Below are positions 27,559 through 36,491 of a DNA stretch of 64,000 bases, piece by piece. The notes under the pieces were generated by a model. It was not told the origin of the DNA and made no database searches. It saw nothing but the letters and a program-made list of their open reading frames with translations. Made by a program: the position numbers and the translations under genes. The first letter of the stretch is position 1, and every line of letters begins with the position of its first letter. The stretch is from Pseudonocardiales bacterium (lineage in GTDB: Bacteria > Actinomycetota > Actinomycetes > Mycobacteriales > Pseudonocardiaceae): NCBI GenBank assembly GCA_019243635.1, contig JAFAUB010000032.1, forward strand, positions 1 to 64,000. The letters are read 5' to 3'.

Positions 27559-30444
27559 TCAGAGCGGGTCAGCGGTGGGGCGGGTCAGCAGCAGGGCGGC
27601 GCGCACGGGGTCGGCGGCGCGCACGGTGCCCTCCGGGGTGACCCAGAACGGCACCGCGTGCTCGGCGCCGCCGTGGCGTACCAGCAGCTGCTCGTGCAGC
27701 CGCAGCGTCCCCGCCGGAACGGCGAGTCCGGCCGCGGCGCACACCGCGACCACCTCCACGAGCTCGACCCACCGCACGATCCGCCCCGCACCGGTGTCGA
27801 GCAGCTCGGGCGCGATCCGCTCGGAGGCCAACGGCAGGTCCAACAGGTCGGCCAGGGTGCCGGGGTCGCCACCGGACACCAGCTCGCCGGCCGGCAGCAC
27901 CGCGGCCAGCCACGGCGAGTCGAGCACCACCGCGCGGTCGGCGTCGACCACCTCGCCGGTCGCCACCCGGACCCGGGCCGGGGGCTCCACGTCGGCCGGG
28001 TCGAGTTCGGCGCCGGCCAACGCGGCATGCGCGGCGCGCACCACAGCGGGGGTGACCGCGCGGGCCGGGTCGGCCAGCCGCGCCAGCAGGTCGGCGGCGT
28101 CGACGGGCCCGGTGACGCTCAGCCCGGTGCGCACGCCGGCGGCGGCGAGCAGCGCCTCATCGGTGTCACACCGCGGCACCACGTCGTAGAGGCCTTCCAG
28201 CGCGACCGCCCCGGCGAGTCGCCAGTGCGGCGGTGGATGGCCGCCGAGCCGGGCGTGCCGGGCCAGCCACCAGCCGGTGTAGCCGTCGGGCTGGCGCAGC
28301 GCGGCGAGGCCGGCGGGGTCTGCGGCGATCCGGCGTAGCGCGGCCGGCCAGCACCGGTCGTCGATGAGGTCCAGGTCCCGGACGGCGAGCAGCCGCGCGG
28401 GCGGGTCGGTATCGGCGCGCCGCGCCTGGGTCCACCACCGCTCCTCGTCATCAAGATCATGATCTGGGCCCTCCGGGTAGGGGTCGTCGAGCACCGCGAA
28501 CGAGTCCAGCACTCCGACCGCCCGCAGCGCGGCGGCGCCGTGCTCGGCGACGACGGCGGGGTCCAGCACGCCCAGCGGCGCGTCCGCGACGAGCAGCTCC
28601 CGCATCACCCCATCGGGCAGCACCAGCTCGTCGGCCCGCCGCTGCGCCCCGGTGTCGTCCGGCAGCGCCAGCGCACCCAGCCACGGCCTGAGGGTGCCAT
28701 CACCGGCCACCCGCTCGGCCAGCGACAGCACCGTGGGCACGAGTCCGGTGACGTCCAGGCCGTCCTCGGCGTCATCGACACTGCGCTCGACGGCGGGACG
28801 CAGCGCGTCCAGCAGTTCCGCCGGACTCACCCGTCGAGCCCCGAGCCGCTCCAGCAGTGGGTGCGCGGCGTCCGGGTGCACCAGTCGCAGCTCGGTGGGC
28901 ACGCGGGCGTCACCATCACCCAGCAGCACCCCACGCGGGCCGGTGACGGTGCGCCCGTCGGCCAGCGGGACCGGCAGCGCGCCGAGCTCCTCGCGCGCCG
29001 TCGGGTCGGCGTCGAGCAGGGCGACCAGTGCCGAGTAACAGCGCCGCCACCAGGACGGTGGCCGGTCCAGCCCGGCCAGCAGCTCGGCGATGGCCGCCGG
29101 AGGCAGCCTCCGCACCCCGAGCGCGGTGAGCGCGGCGGTGTGCGCGGGCGCGGACAGCTCAGCGTCGAGCAGCTCGGGTGTGACCTCAGCGAGCAGGTCA
29201 GCCAGCTCGGGCAACGGCGCGTCCAGCACCAGGGCGTCGGCCGGCGCGACCTGCCCACCGCGGGCGCCGGTTAGCCACCGGGCGTGGCGCAGCGCCTCGA
29301 GCACCGCCTCCCGCAGCGCCGCGTCGAGCTCACCGGCCGGGAACCCGGGTGCGGGCACCAGCGCGGTGCGCCGATCCGGCGCCAGCGCGGCGGCGAGCTC
29401 CGGGTAGGCCCGCGCGGCCTCCTCGAGCAGCAGGTCGAGGGCCAGCCCGGGATGGACGTGGCGCCGCGCGGAGTCGACGGGCACCGTGCCGATCAGCCGC
29501 GCGGGCAGGGTGAGCCGCTCCTCGGTGGGGGTGGGCGCGTGCAGCACCTCCCCGGCCAGCGGTGACGGGGCGCCGTCGGGACCGACGGGCAGTGCCCAGC
29601 ACAGGCTCCACTCGGCTCGCGCCTCGGGGCCGAGCCCGGCCAGGGCGGCCGCCGGCAGGAGCCCGGCCCGCCGCACCACCCGCCAGCGGCGCAGCCCGGG
29701 ACCGTCATGCACCAGCACCGGGTCTTCGCCCTCGCGGCGCAACACCCGGTCACCGATGTCGACGCGGTGCAGCCACAGCAACGCCAGCAGCAGGTCAGCG
29801 GCCTCGTCGGCGAACGCCGCGAGTAGTGTCCTCGGGTCGATCCCGGCGCGCAGCGGCAACCGGACCTCGGTGTCGAACCCGGGTGGCACCTCGCCGTCGG
29901 CGGGCCACACCAGCCGCAGCACCGGCGGCCGGCCACCGCGCCGCGCCAGCTCGGCGCTCAGCGCCGGGTCACCGGCCACCTCGTGGGCGGTGCGCCGCGC
30001 GGAGAACTCCACCCCGCCGGTGCGGGAGAGCACCCTCGGCGCGTCGGTGACGCCGAGGACCGCCGCGAAGCCGACCCCGAACCGACCGACACTGTCCCCC
30101 GCCCGCTTGGCCGACGCGCGCAGCGCGGCCAGCGCGGCCACTCCGGTGGAGTCCAGCGGCACCCCGGTGTTCGCGGCGCGCAGCTCGCCCCTCTCAACGG
30201 TGACCCGCAGGTGCCCCGGCTCATCAGCGCGTTGCGCGGCGTCGGCGGCGTTCTGCGCCAGCTCGACGAGCAACCGGTCCGCGTAACCGAGCAGGGCGAG
30301 GTCGGACTCGGCGTTGGCGTCCTCGCGGAACCGCGTCGGGGACCCCCGCCAGGCGGCCAGCACGCCCTCGCGCAGCGCCGCGGTGCCGAACGGGTCAGTG
30401 TCGCCGCACCGACCCTGCTGAGCGGATCTCGCGGTCGTCGTCAC
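27559..30444 (-). CDS. Sacsin-N-terminal-like GHKL ATPase
   Basis: A 961-aa protein whose first 200 residues form an HSP90-type ATPase as in sacsin. LLVELAQNAADAAQ carries the N-box Glu/Asn/Asp, and SVGRFGVGFAAVLGVTDAPR is the glycine lid. The rest is helical and alanine/leucine-rich with no second recognisable domain. The GTG at 30444 overlaps the stop of the DUF3027 gene (GTGA), so the two are translationally coupled. Bacterial members are conserved next to DUF3027 in actinomycetes, and their role is unknown. A chaperone-like function is only inferred from the fold. Confidence 0.85.
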   Translation of the reverse strand: MTTTARSAQQGRCGDTDPFGTAALREGVLAAWRGSPTRFREDANAESDLALLGYADRLLVELAQNAADAAQRADEPGHLRVTVERGELRAANTGVPLDSTGVAALAALRASAKRAGDSVGRFGVGFAAVLGVTDAPRVLSRTGGVEFSARRTAHEVAGDPALSAELARRGGRPPVLRLVWPADGEVPPGFDTEVRLPLRAGIDPRTLLAAFADEAADLLLALLWLHRVDIGDRVLRREGEDPVLVHDGPGLRRWRVVRRAGLLPAAALAGLGPEARAEWSLCWALPVGPDGAPSPLAGEVLHAPTPTEERLTLPARLIGTVPVDSARRHVHPGLALDLLLEEAARAYPELAAALAPDRRTALVPAPGFPAGELDAALREAVLEALRHARWLTGARGGQVAPADALVLDAPLPELADLLAEVTPELLDAELSAPAHTAALTALGVRRLPPAAIAELLAGLDRPPSWWRRCYSALVALLDADPTAREELGALPVPLADGRTVTGPRGVLLGDGDARVPTELRLVHPDAAHPLLERLGARRVSPAELLDALRPAVERSVDDAEDGLDVTGLVPTVLSLAERVAGDGTLRPWLGALALPDDTGAQRRADELVLPDGVMRELLVADAPLGVLDPAVVAEHGAAALRAVGVLDSFAVLDDPYPEGPDHDLDDEERWWTQARRADTDPPARLLAVRDLDLIDDRCWPAALRRIAADPAGLAALRQPDGYTGWWLARHARLGGHPPPHWRLAGAVALEGLYDVVPRCDTDEALLAAAGVRTGLSVTGPVDAADLLARLADPARAVTPAVVRAAHAALAGAELDPADVEPPARVRVATGEVVDADRAVVLDSPWLAAVLPAGELVSGGDPGTLADLLDLPLASERIAPELLDTGAGRIVRWVELVEVVAVCAAAGLAVPAGTLRLHEQLLVRHGGAEHAVPFWVTPEGTVRAADPVRAALLLTRPTADPL

Positions 30445-31223
30445 TCCGCCGGTGCCGGGGGCAACAGTTCCAGCTCGGCGTCGTCGTAGACCAGCTCGAC
30501 CACCGGCACGTTCGGGCTGGTGTCCACCCGGACCTCGGAATGCGCCCCACAGCCGAACTCGGCATGCACCACCTGCCCGTCAGCTGGGGCCAGGCTGTTA
30601 CCACAGACACCGAGAGCAGCCGCCAGCAGGCCCCCGAGCGGAAGGTAGAAACCGCAGGTGACGCACCGGTCGGGGGCGCTGCGGGCCATCTCCGAGTCGG
30701 GGCCGCGGTCACTGTCGCGCCAGCGCTGCACCAGGGCCAGGCGGGCATCACGACTCAGCACCCGGAGCCGTCCCAGCCCGAGCTCCGGGCTGAGCGGCTG
30801 CAGCGCCGGATCCTCGTCGATGAGGTAGCCGGGCACCAGCCGCGGGTCGTCCGGGTCGGTCGGCAGCAGGTCCCCGACTCCGAGGTCGCCGGCCCGGAGT
30901 CGCTGGGTCCACGGCACCCAGGGCGGCGCGACCAGCGCGTCCGGGCCGGGCAACAGCACCACCTCGCTGACCGTCACGGGGGTCGCTGGGCCCGCCGAGG
31001 CCACCGTGACCGCCCAGCGCCAGCCGCGGTAGCCGGGGAGGTCGGCCTCGAACAGGTGAGTGACCGCGCCGCCGTCCTCGGCCTGGGTCTGCACATGCTC
31101 GCCCACCGGGTTGTCACCGGCCTCGGCCTGCGCCGCCCGTCGGGCCGGCTCGACGGCCTCACCAAGATCCCCGTTGGGGTCCCCAGAGCGGGAAGAGCCT
31201 GGCGCGGTAATGTCCGCAATCAC
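30441..31223 (-). CDS. DUF3027 protein
   Basis: A 260-aa protein of the actinobacterial DUF3027 family. The middle contains YRGWRWAVTVA and the long PPWVPWTQRLRAGDLGVGDL. The C-terminal third has CVTCGFYLPLGGLLAAALGV plus CGN and FGCGAHSEV, which look like a zinc-binding knuckle. The GTG at 31223 with GGAG just upstream is preferred over the low-complexity threonine-rich frame further upstream. It is coupled to the sacsin-like gene by a 4-bp overlap. Its 5' end overlaps the divergent cyclotransferase gene by 14 bp. Confidence 0.82.
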   Translation of the reverse strand: MIADITAPGSSRSGDPNGDLGEAVEPARRAAQAEAGDNPVGEHVQTQAEDGGAVTHLFEADLPGYRGWRWAVTVASAGPATPVTVSEVVLLPGPDALVAPPWVPWTQRLRAGDLGVGDLLPTDPDDPRLVPGYLIDEDPALQPLSPELGLGRLRVLSRDARLALVQRWRDSDRGPDSEMARSAPDRCVTCGFYLPLGGLLAAALGVCGNSLAPADGQVVHAEFGCGAHSEVRVDTSPNVPVVELVYDDAELELLPPAPAE

Positions 31224-32109
31224 GACTCCGATTGTGCCGCACCGGCGGTCCGCGCCGGCAACCCGGCCAGTGTGGCTGGGCATCTCTGCCGCGGTGCCAG
31301 TGGCTGTGGTGCTACTAGCTGTGGTGCTACTAGCTGTGGTGCTGGCGGCGGCTGTGGTGCTGGCGACCGGCATGCTGGCCGGCTGCGTCCCACAGCATTC
31401 GACCGCCGTGCAGCTGCACGTGCAGGTGCTGGCCACTCTTCCACATGACACCACGATGTACACCGAGGGCCTGGAGATCCACGACGGGGTACTCTACGAG
31501 AGCAGCGGGCTGGTGGGGCAGTCCCGGGTGCGAGCCACCGCGCTGTCCAGCGCCGCCACGTTGCGTGAGGTGACGTTGCCCGCCCCGCTGTTCGGCGAGG
31601 GGCTCACCATCGCCGGCGACCGGTTGTGGCAGCTGACCTGGACCAGCGGGATGGCGATCGAGCGTGATCCGGTGACGCTGGCGCGGCGGCGCGCGGTGAC
31701 CTACCGGGGTGAGGGTTGGGGGCTGTGCCACGACGGGCACCGGCTGGTGATGAGCGACGGCTCGGACCGGCTGACCTTCCGGGACCCGGCGACGTTCGCG
31801 CCGTCCGGCCGGCTGGAGGTCCGCCTCGACGGCGGGCCGGTGTCGGCGCTCAACGAGCTGGACTGCGCCGACGGCGTCATCTGGGCCAATGTCTTCCAGA
31901 CCGACCGCATCCTGCGCATCAACCCCGGCACCGGCGTGGTGACCGGCGTGGTCGACGCCTCCGGTCTGCTCAGCACGCGGCCGCGGTCCCCCGGGGACGT
32001 GCTCAACGGCATCGCGGCGATCCCCGGCACCGACGAGTTCCTGGTCACCGGCAAACACTGGCCGTCACTATTTCGGGTGCGTTTCGTCCCGTCGACGCCG
32101 GCGGGTTGA
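31210..32109 (+). CDS. Glutaminyl-peptide cyclotransferase, lipoprotein type
   Basis: A 299-aa member of the plant/bacterial glutaminyl cyclase family (five-bladed propeller), which converts N-terminal Gln to pyroglutamate outside the cell. MYTEGLEIHDGVLYESSGLV opens the catalytic domain; NELDCADGVIWANVFQTDRI and DVLNGIAAIPGTDEFLVTGK follow. The N-terminus has a hydrophobic helix ending in the lipobox-like LAGC near residue 60. That helix is built from a 15-bp tandem repeat (31303-31332, VVLLA units). The ATG at 31210 lies inside the start of the divergent DUF3027 gene; GTG 31234 or 31270 are alternatives. Confidence 0.85.
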   Translation: MSAITTPIVPHRRSAPATRPVWLGISAAVPVAVVLLAVVLLAVVLAAAVVLATGMLAGCVPQHSTAVQLHVQVLATLPHDTTMYTEGLEIHDGVLYESSGLVGQSRVRATALSSAATLREVTLPAPLFGEGLTIAGDRLWQLTWTSGMAIERDPVTLARRRAVTYRGEGWGLCHDGHRLVMSDGSDRLTFRDPATFAPSGRLEVRLDGGPVSALNELDCADGVIWANVFQTDRILRINPGTGVVTGVVDASGLLSTRPRSPGDVLNGIAAIPGTDEFLVTGKHWPSLFRVRFVPSTPAG

Positions 32110-32155
32110 TCGTGGGGTCCTCGATGCGGTGCCGGGATGCTACCGGTAGTGCAGG

Positions 32156-33802
32156 ATGGGACGCGTGAAGCGGCCCGCATCCCCCTCCCGCGCCGAGCAA
32201 CCCCGCTCCCGGGGACGCCGTCGGGCGGGCCGCGGCCGGCGCTGGGTGCCGGAGGACTACCGCGCCGGCACCGGCCCGACCGACCCACCGTCACCTCACG
32301 ACCCGCCACTTCACGACCCGTCACCTCACGACCCGCCGCTTTACGACCCGCCGCTTTACGACCCGCCGACGTATGACCCGCCGACGGGGCCGAGCCGCCC
32401 GCGACCCAGATCAGGTGGCCCGCCGTTCCCCCGCAAGATCACTGTCACCCGGGTGGCCGCCTGGCGGAGCAGGCAACTGGTCTCCGGCGGCATGCGGCGC
32501 TTCCATCGGGCCACCACGGCCGATGGCGCGGGCTCCTCCGGGCTGTCCTCGCTGACCTACGCGGCGATGATGGACTACGCCGCCAGCGCGGCCATCGCCG
32601 TCGCACTGGCCAACACGCTGTTCTTCGCCGCCGCCACCGCGCAGAGCCGAGCCAACGTGGCGCTCTACCTGCTGATCACGGTGGCGCCGTTCGCGGTGGT
32701 CGCCCCGGTGGTCGGCCCGCTGCTGGACCGGCTGCAGCACGGTAGACGGGTGGCGATGGCGCTGTCGTTCGCGGGCCGGGGCCTCCTGCTGATCGTGATG
32801 GCGGCGCACGTCCACGACTGGCTGCTGTACCCTGCGGCGCTGAGCTTCCTGGTGCTGGCCAAGTCCTACGGCGTGCTGCAGGCGGCGGTGATCCCCCGCG
32901 TGCTCCCGCCCGGGATCACCCTGGTGAAGACCAACTCGCGGCTCACCGCGTTCGGGTTGCTTGCCGCAGGGGTGTCCGGCGCTCTGTCCGCCGGGATGGC
33001 GGCGCTGACCGGGTCACCGGGGGCGCTGCTGCTCACCGCAGTGATCTGCCTGACGGGAGCGGCCCTGTGCCTGCGCATCCCCTCCTGGGTGGAGGTGACC
33101 GAGGGCGAGGTGCCGGCCTCGCTGCGGACCGAGGCCACCGGCGCGCTCGGCTCCGCGCGGCGCCGCCAGCCGATGGGTCGTCACGTGGTCGTTGCGCTGT
33201 GGGGTAACGGGACCGCACGGGTGCTCACCGGGTTCCTCACGCTGTTCGTGGCGTTCGCCGTGAAAGCCCAGACCGAGGGCTCACCGGGACGGCAGGTGGT
33301 GCTGCTCGGCGTGGTCGGCGCGGCGGCCGGGGCCGGCGGTTTTCTGGGCAACGCGGTCGGGGCGCGGATGCGCTTCGGCAAGCCCGACCAGGCCATCATC
33401 GGATGCGTGGCCGCCGGCCTGTCCATGGCGGTGCTCGCCGCGCTGGTACAGGGCATCGCGATCGCGGCGGTCACCGCCCTGGTGGCGGCGACGGGCAGCG
33501 CGGTGGCCAAGGTCTGTCTGGACGCGGTGATCCAACGCGGCGTACCGGAGGCATCCCGCGCCTCGGCGTTCGGCCGGTCGGAAACCGTGCTCCAGACGGC
33601 CTGGGTGATGGGCGGCGCGCTGGGTGTGCTGCTGCCACCCACCTACTGGGTCGGCTTCGCCTCGGTCTCGGCGCTGCTGGCCCTAGGCCTGGCCCAGACC
33701 GTCCTGACCCGCCGCGGCTCCTCCCTCATCCCCGGCTTCGCCACATCCCCAGTACCCGCCGTGACCAGCCGCCCAGACATGGAGCCATATCGGGGCTATT
33801 GA
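32156..33802 (+). CDS. MFS transporter with proline/aspartate repeat tail
   Basis: A 548-aa protein. Residues 40-80 form an acidic/proline repeat (units such as HDPPLHDP and YDPPLYDP, nucleotides about 32281-32395). From about 140 onward there are 10-12 membrane helices (TLFFAAATAQSRANVALYLL, VGPLLDRLQHGRRVAMALSF). It resembles the Rv0876c-type family conserved in actinobacteria. Substrate unknown. The last residues, PDMEPYRGY, are encoded by the left arm of a 27-bp palindrome, so the C-terminus seems to have been replaced by a repeat. Start ATG 32156 or GTG 32165. Confidence 0.85.
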   Translation: MGRVKRPASPSRAEQPRSRGRRRAGRGRRWVPEDYRAGTGPTDPPSPHDPPLHDPSPHDPPLYDPPLYDPPTYDPPTGPSRPRPRSGGPPFPRKITVTRVAAWRSRQLVSGGMRRFHRATTADGAGSSGLSSLTYAAMMDYAASAAIAVALANTLFFAAATAQSRANVALYLLITVAPFAVVAPVVGPLLDRLQHGRRVAMALSFAGRGLLLIVMAAHVHDWLLYPAALSFLVLAKSYGVLQAAVIPRVLPPGITLVKTNSRLTAFGLLAAGVSGALSAGMAALTGSPGALLLTAVICLTGAALCLRIPSWVEVTEGEVPASLRTEATGALGSARRRQPMGRHVVVALWGNGTARVLTGFLTLFVAFAVKAQTEGSPGRQVVLLGVVGAAAGAGGFLGNAVGARMRFGKPDQAIIGCVAAGLSMAVLAALVQGIAIAAVTALVAATGSAVAKVCLDAVIQRGVPEASRASAFGRSETVLQTAWVMGGALGVLLPPTYWVGFASVSALLALGLAQTVLTRRGSSLIPGFATSPVPAVTSRPDMEPYRGY

Positions 33803-33838
33803 CGGCCGGCCGCCCCGATATGGCTCCATGTCTGGGCG
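33770..33838. repeat. Perfect 27-bp palindrome at the end of the MFS gene
   Basis: Arms 33770-33796 and 33812-33838 are exact reverse complements (left arm starts CGCCCAGACATGGAGCCATA) around a 15-nt loop. The MFS stop codon (33800-33802) lies in the loop, and the stop of the cold-shock gene lies six bases beyond the right arm. As RNA it would be a strong bidirectional terminator between these convergent genes. Confidence 0.9.
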
Positions 33839-33843
33839 GGGGG

Positions 33844-34230
33844 TTAGGGGTCTAGTTCGTGGGCTACGGCTCGGACCAGCTCGCCGATGCGCTTGGTGGT
33901 GCGACGGTCGGGGTAGCGACCGCGGCGCAGGTCGGGCTGGACCCGCGACTCCAGCAACCTGATCATGTCGTCGATCAGGCCGTGCAGCTCCTCAGCCGGA
34001 CGGCGCCGGGCCTCCGCGACCGACGGCGGCGCCTCGAGCAGTCGCACCGACAATGCCTGCGGGCCACGCCGTCCGTCCGCCACCCCGAACTCCACCCGCT
34101 GGCCGGTCTTGAGATCGGTCACCCCGGTAGGGAGCGCGTTGGCCCGCACGTAGACGTCGGCACCGCCGTCCTGCGTCACGAAACCGAAGCCCTTTCCCGC
34201 GTCGTACCATTTGACCTTGCCGGTCGGCAC
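33844..34230 (-). CDS. cspB: Cold-shock domain protein (CspB type, extended)
   Basis: A 128-aa protein with an N-terminal cold-shock domain (residues 1-67): [20 protein letters not shown] includes RNP1, and DVYVRANAL corresponds to RNP2, with Arg instead of the usual His. It binds single-stranded nucleic acid. A 60-residue helical, arginine-rich C-terminal extension sets it apart from 67-aa Csp proteins and matches the longer mycobacterial CspB. The GTG at 34230 has GAGG close upstream. It faces the MFS gene across the palindrome. Confidence 0.88.
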   Translation of the reverse strand: MPTGKVKWYDAGKGFGFVTQDGGADVYVRANALPTGVTDLKTGQRVEFGVADGRRGPQALSVRLLEAPPSVAEARRRPAEELHGLIDDMIRLLESRVQPDLRRGRYPDRRTTKRIGELVRAVAHELDP

Positions 34231-34379
34231 TGACCTCACCGTTCCCTCGTGGAGTACCGCCTGCCGGGGTGCACGACCAGCAAGACGAACGCGCCCCGAA
34301 CGCACCCGGGACGCGTACGTCCAAGCTTACGACTTGCGGCCGCTTTTCGGGCGCATCCGCACCGCGTGGATGCGGCGCG

Positions 34380-36017
34380 TCAGGCGTACGTCGCGGTGGC
34401 GACATCGCCCAGCCCGAGCAGCCGCACCGAGCGTTCCCGCATCTCCACCTTGCGGACCTTGCCGGTGACGGTCATCGGGAACTCCTCTACCACGTGCACG
34501 TATCGGGGGATCTTGTAACCCGCCAGCTTGCCGGCAGCGTAGTCCCGCAGCGCCACCGCGGTGAGCCCGGGCGCGCCCGGCCGCAGCCGCACCCAGGCGC
34601 ACAGCTCCTCGCCGTAGTGCGCGTCAGGAACGCCGATCACCTGCGCATCCAGGATATCCGGGTGGGTGTGGAGGAACTCCTCGATCTCCCGAGGGTAGAC
34701 ATTCTCGCCACCACGGATGACCATGTCCTTGATCCGCCCGGTGATGGTGAGGTAGCCCTCGGGGTCCATCACCGCGACGTCCCCGGTGTGCATCCAGCGG
34801 GCCTGGTCGATCACCTCGGCGGTCTTGTCGGGCTGCGCCCAGTAGCCGAGCATCACCGAGTACCCGCGGGTACACAGCTCACCGGGGGTTCCGCGCGGTA
34901 GCGTCAGGCCGGTGTCCGGGTCGACTATCTTCACCTCGAGATGCGGGTGCACCCGGCCGACCGTGGACACCCGTCGGCTCAGCGCGTCGTCGACCCGGGT
35001 CTGGGTGGACACCGGAGAGGTCTCGGTCATGCCGTAGCAGATGGTCACCTCGGTCATGCCCATCCGCTGAACGACCTGTTTCATCACCTCCACCGGGCAC
35101 GGCGAGCCCGCCATGATCCCGGTGCGCAACGACGACAGGTCATGGGACTCGAAACCGGCGTCGGCCAGCAGGGCGATGAACATCGTGGGCACGCCGTACA
35201 ACGAGGTGCATCGCTCCCGCGCGAGCGCCGACAGGGTCACCGCCGGCTTGAACGACGGCGCCGGGTACACCAGGCAGGCACCGTGCGAGGTGGCGGCCAG
35301 GTTGCCCATCACCATCCCGAAACAGTGGTAAAGCGGCACCGGCAGGCAGATCCGGTCCGCCTCGGTGTAGCCGCACAGCTCACCGACGAAGTAGCCGTTG
35401 TTCAGGATGTTGTGATGCGACAGCGTGGCGCCCTTGGGGAAGCCTGTGGTGCCCGAGGTGTACTGGATGTTGATCGGGTCGTCCGGGGACAGCGACGCCT
35501 GCGTGCGTGCGAGCAGCGCCGCGGCACCGTCCCGCGACAGAAGGGCGTCCCACTCGGGTGAGCCGATCAGCACCACCCGCTCCAGCGCGGCGCAGCGGGA
35601 CCGCACCCGCGAGATCATCGCGGTGTGGTCGGAGGTCGTGCACGACTCCGCCGCGACCAGCAGCCGGACCCCGGCCGCTGTGAGCACGTACTCCAGCTCG
35701 CTGCTCTGGTAGGCAGGGTTGATGGTGACCAGGATCGCGCCGATCTTCGCGGTGGCGTACTGGGTGAACAGCCACTCCGGGCAGTTCGGCGCCCAGATGC
35801 CGACCCGGTCACCCTTGCCGATCCCGGCGACCAGCAGCCCGTGCGCCATCGCGTCGACCTCGGTGCGCAGCTGCGAGTAGGTCAGGCGGCGGCCGCTCGA
35901 GTAGTCGACGAGCGCCTCCCGGTCACCACAGCGGGCGGCTGTGTGGTCGAGGTTGTCCCCGATCGTCTCCCCCAACAGCGGCACGTCCGAAACACCCGAG
36001 GCATATGAAGCAGTCAC
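34380..36017 (-). CDS. Acyl-CoA synthetase (AMP-binding, FadD family)
   Basis: A 545-aa ATP-dependent ligase. The P-loop-like motif [11 protein letters not shown] is near 190, [10 protein letters not shown] near 330, [23 protein letters not shown] near 390, and the catalytic lysine in [14 protein letters not shown] near 520. Length and motifs fit medium/long-chain acyl-CoA synthetases such as FadD35, but the chain specificity cannot be read. The GTG at 36017 has an excellent GGGAGGAG. It is followed on the same strand by cspB after 150 nt. The promoter side is occupied by 42-bp repeats. Confidence 0.92.
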   Translation of the reverse strand: MTASYASGVSDVPLLGETIGDNLDHTAARCGDREALVDYSSGRRLTYSQLRTEVDAMAHGLLVAGIGKGDRVGIWAPNCPEWLFTQYATAKIGAILVTINPAYQSSELEYVLTAAGVRLLVAAESCTTSDHTAMISRVRSRCAALERVVLIGSPEWDALLSRDGAAALLARTQASLSPDDPINIQYTSGTTGFPKGATLSHHNILNNGYFVGELCGYTEADRICLPVPLYHCFGMVMGNLAATSHGACLVYPAPSFKPAVTLSALARERCTSLYGVPTMFIALLADAGFESHDLSSLRTGIMAGSPCPVEVMKQVVQRMGMTEVTICYGMTETSPVSTQTRVDDALSRRVSTVGRVHPHLEVKIVDPDTGLTLPRGTPGELCTRGYSVMLGYWAQPDKTAEVIDQARWMHTGDVAVMDPEGYLTITGRIKDMVIRGGENVYPREIEEFLHTHPDILDAQVIGVPDAHYGEELCAWVRLRPGAPGLTAVALRDYAAGKLAGYKIPRYVHVVEEFPMTVTGKVRKVEMRERSVRLLGLGDVATATYA

Positions 36018-36035
36018 AGTCTCCTCCCGGCGCCG

Positions 36036-36112
36036 ACGGTCTCATGGATGCTTGTGCACCCTCCAGCCCGTCCGTGCACGGTCTCATGGATGCTTGTGCA
36101 CCCTCCAGCCCG
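36036..36112. repeat. 42-bp tandem repeat, left pair
   Basis: A 35-bp sequence starting ACGGTCTCATGGATGCTTGT is present exactly at 36036-36070 and 36078-36112, a 42-bp period. Translated on the plus strand it gives the peptide repeat [14 protein letters not shown]. Related copies in the opposite orientation lie at 36401-36477, so the DUF559 fragment sits between inverted pairs. The first copy begins only 19 bp before the fadD start. Confidence 0.92.
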
Positions 36113-36113
36113 G

Positions 36114-36365
36114 TCAGGCGGCATGACGTGCCTGTAGCGCGGCCCGTACTGTGCAGATCATCCGGTGCGGGTCGCGCAGGTGCTCCCTCGTGATGAAGAC
36201 GACCTCCCAGCCCGCTGCGTGCAGCCGGTTGAGCCGCTCCCGGTCCGAGCCGACCTGCAGCGGCGCGCCCTGCCACACCCCGTCGTACTCGACGGCGAGC
36301 CGGTGGCTCGGGAAGGCGAGACCGACCGTCGCCACCCATCGGCTGCCGTGGTGCACGTATGTCGA
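36114..36365 (-). pseudogene. C-terminal fragment of a DUF559 nuclease-like protein
   Basis: About 83 codons matching the end of DUF559 (Vsr/restriction-endonuclease-like) proteins: VGLAFPSHRLAVEYDGVWQG, then DRERLNRLHAAGWEVVFITR. The EYDG motif carries the conserved acidic pair. The N-terminal 180-200 residues of the normal protein are missing. The frame upstream runs straight into the repeat copies at 36401-36477. No ribosome site is present. It is a remnant, possibly carried or flanked by the repeat element. Confidence 0.7.
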
Positions 36366-36400
36366 ACGACCATCCACAAGCAGCCGAAGTCCTCCACAGG

Positions 36401-36477
36401 GCTGGATGCTGGTGCACCAGCCTCGATGAGACCGTGCGCGGGCGGGTCGCAGGGTGCACAAGCCTCCATGAGACCGT
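36401..36477. repeat. 42-bp tandem repeat, right pair (inverted, diverged)
   Basis: On the minus strand two copies of the 36036-type repeat begin at 36477 (ACGGTCTCATGGAGGCTTGT) and 36435 (ACGGTCTCATCGAGGCTGGT), again 42 bp apart. They differ from the left pair by several substitutions. On the minus strand they encode GLMEACAP and GLIEAGAP, so the peptide reading frame is similar to that of the left pair. Confidence 0.85.
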
Positions 36478-36491
36478 TCATGCTCGGGTTG

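Noticed and set aside
34320-34380. Possible terminator hairpin between fadD and cspB
   Set aside because: Only about seven paired bases (GCGCATCC/GGATGCG) with a mismatched stem, too weak to call.
36005-36193. Plus-strand ORF reading GLMDACAP repeats as a protein
   Set aside because: It consists almost only of the 42-bp repeats, has no ribosome site, and the element explanation is simpler; the peptide pattern is kept as a point to test in the findings.
36036-36477. CRISPR-like array
   Set aside because: Only two copies per side with a 7-bp spacer and opposite orientations; no cas genes nearby.
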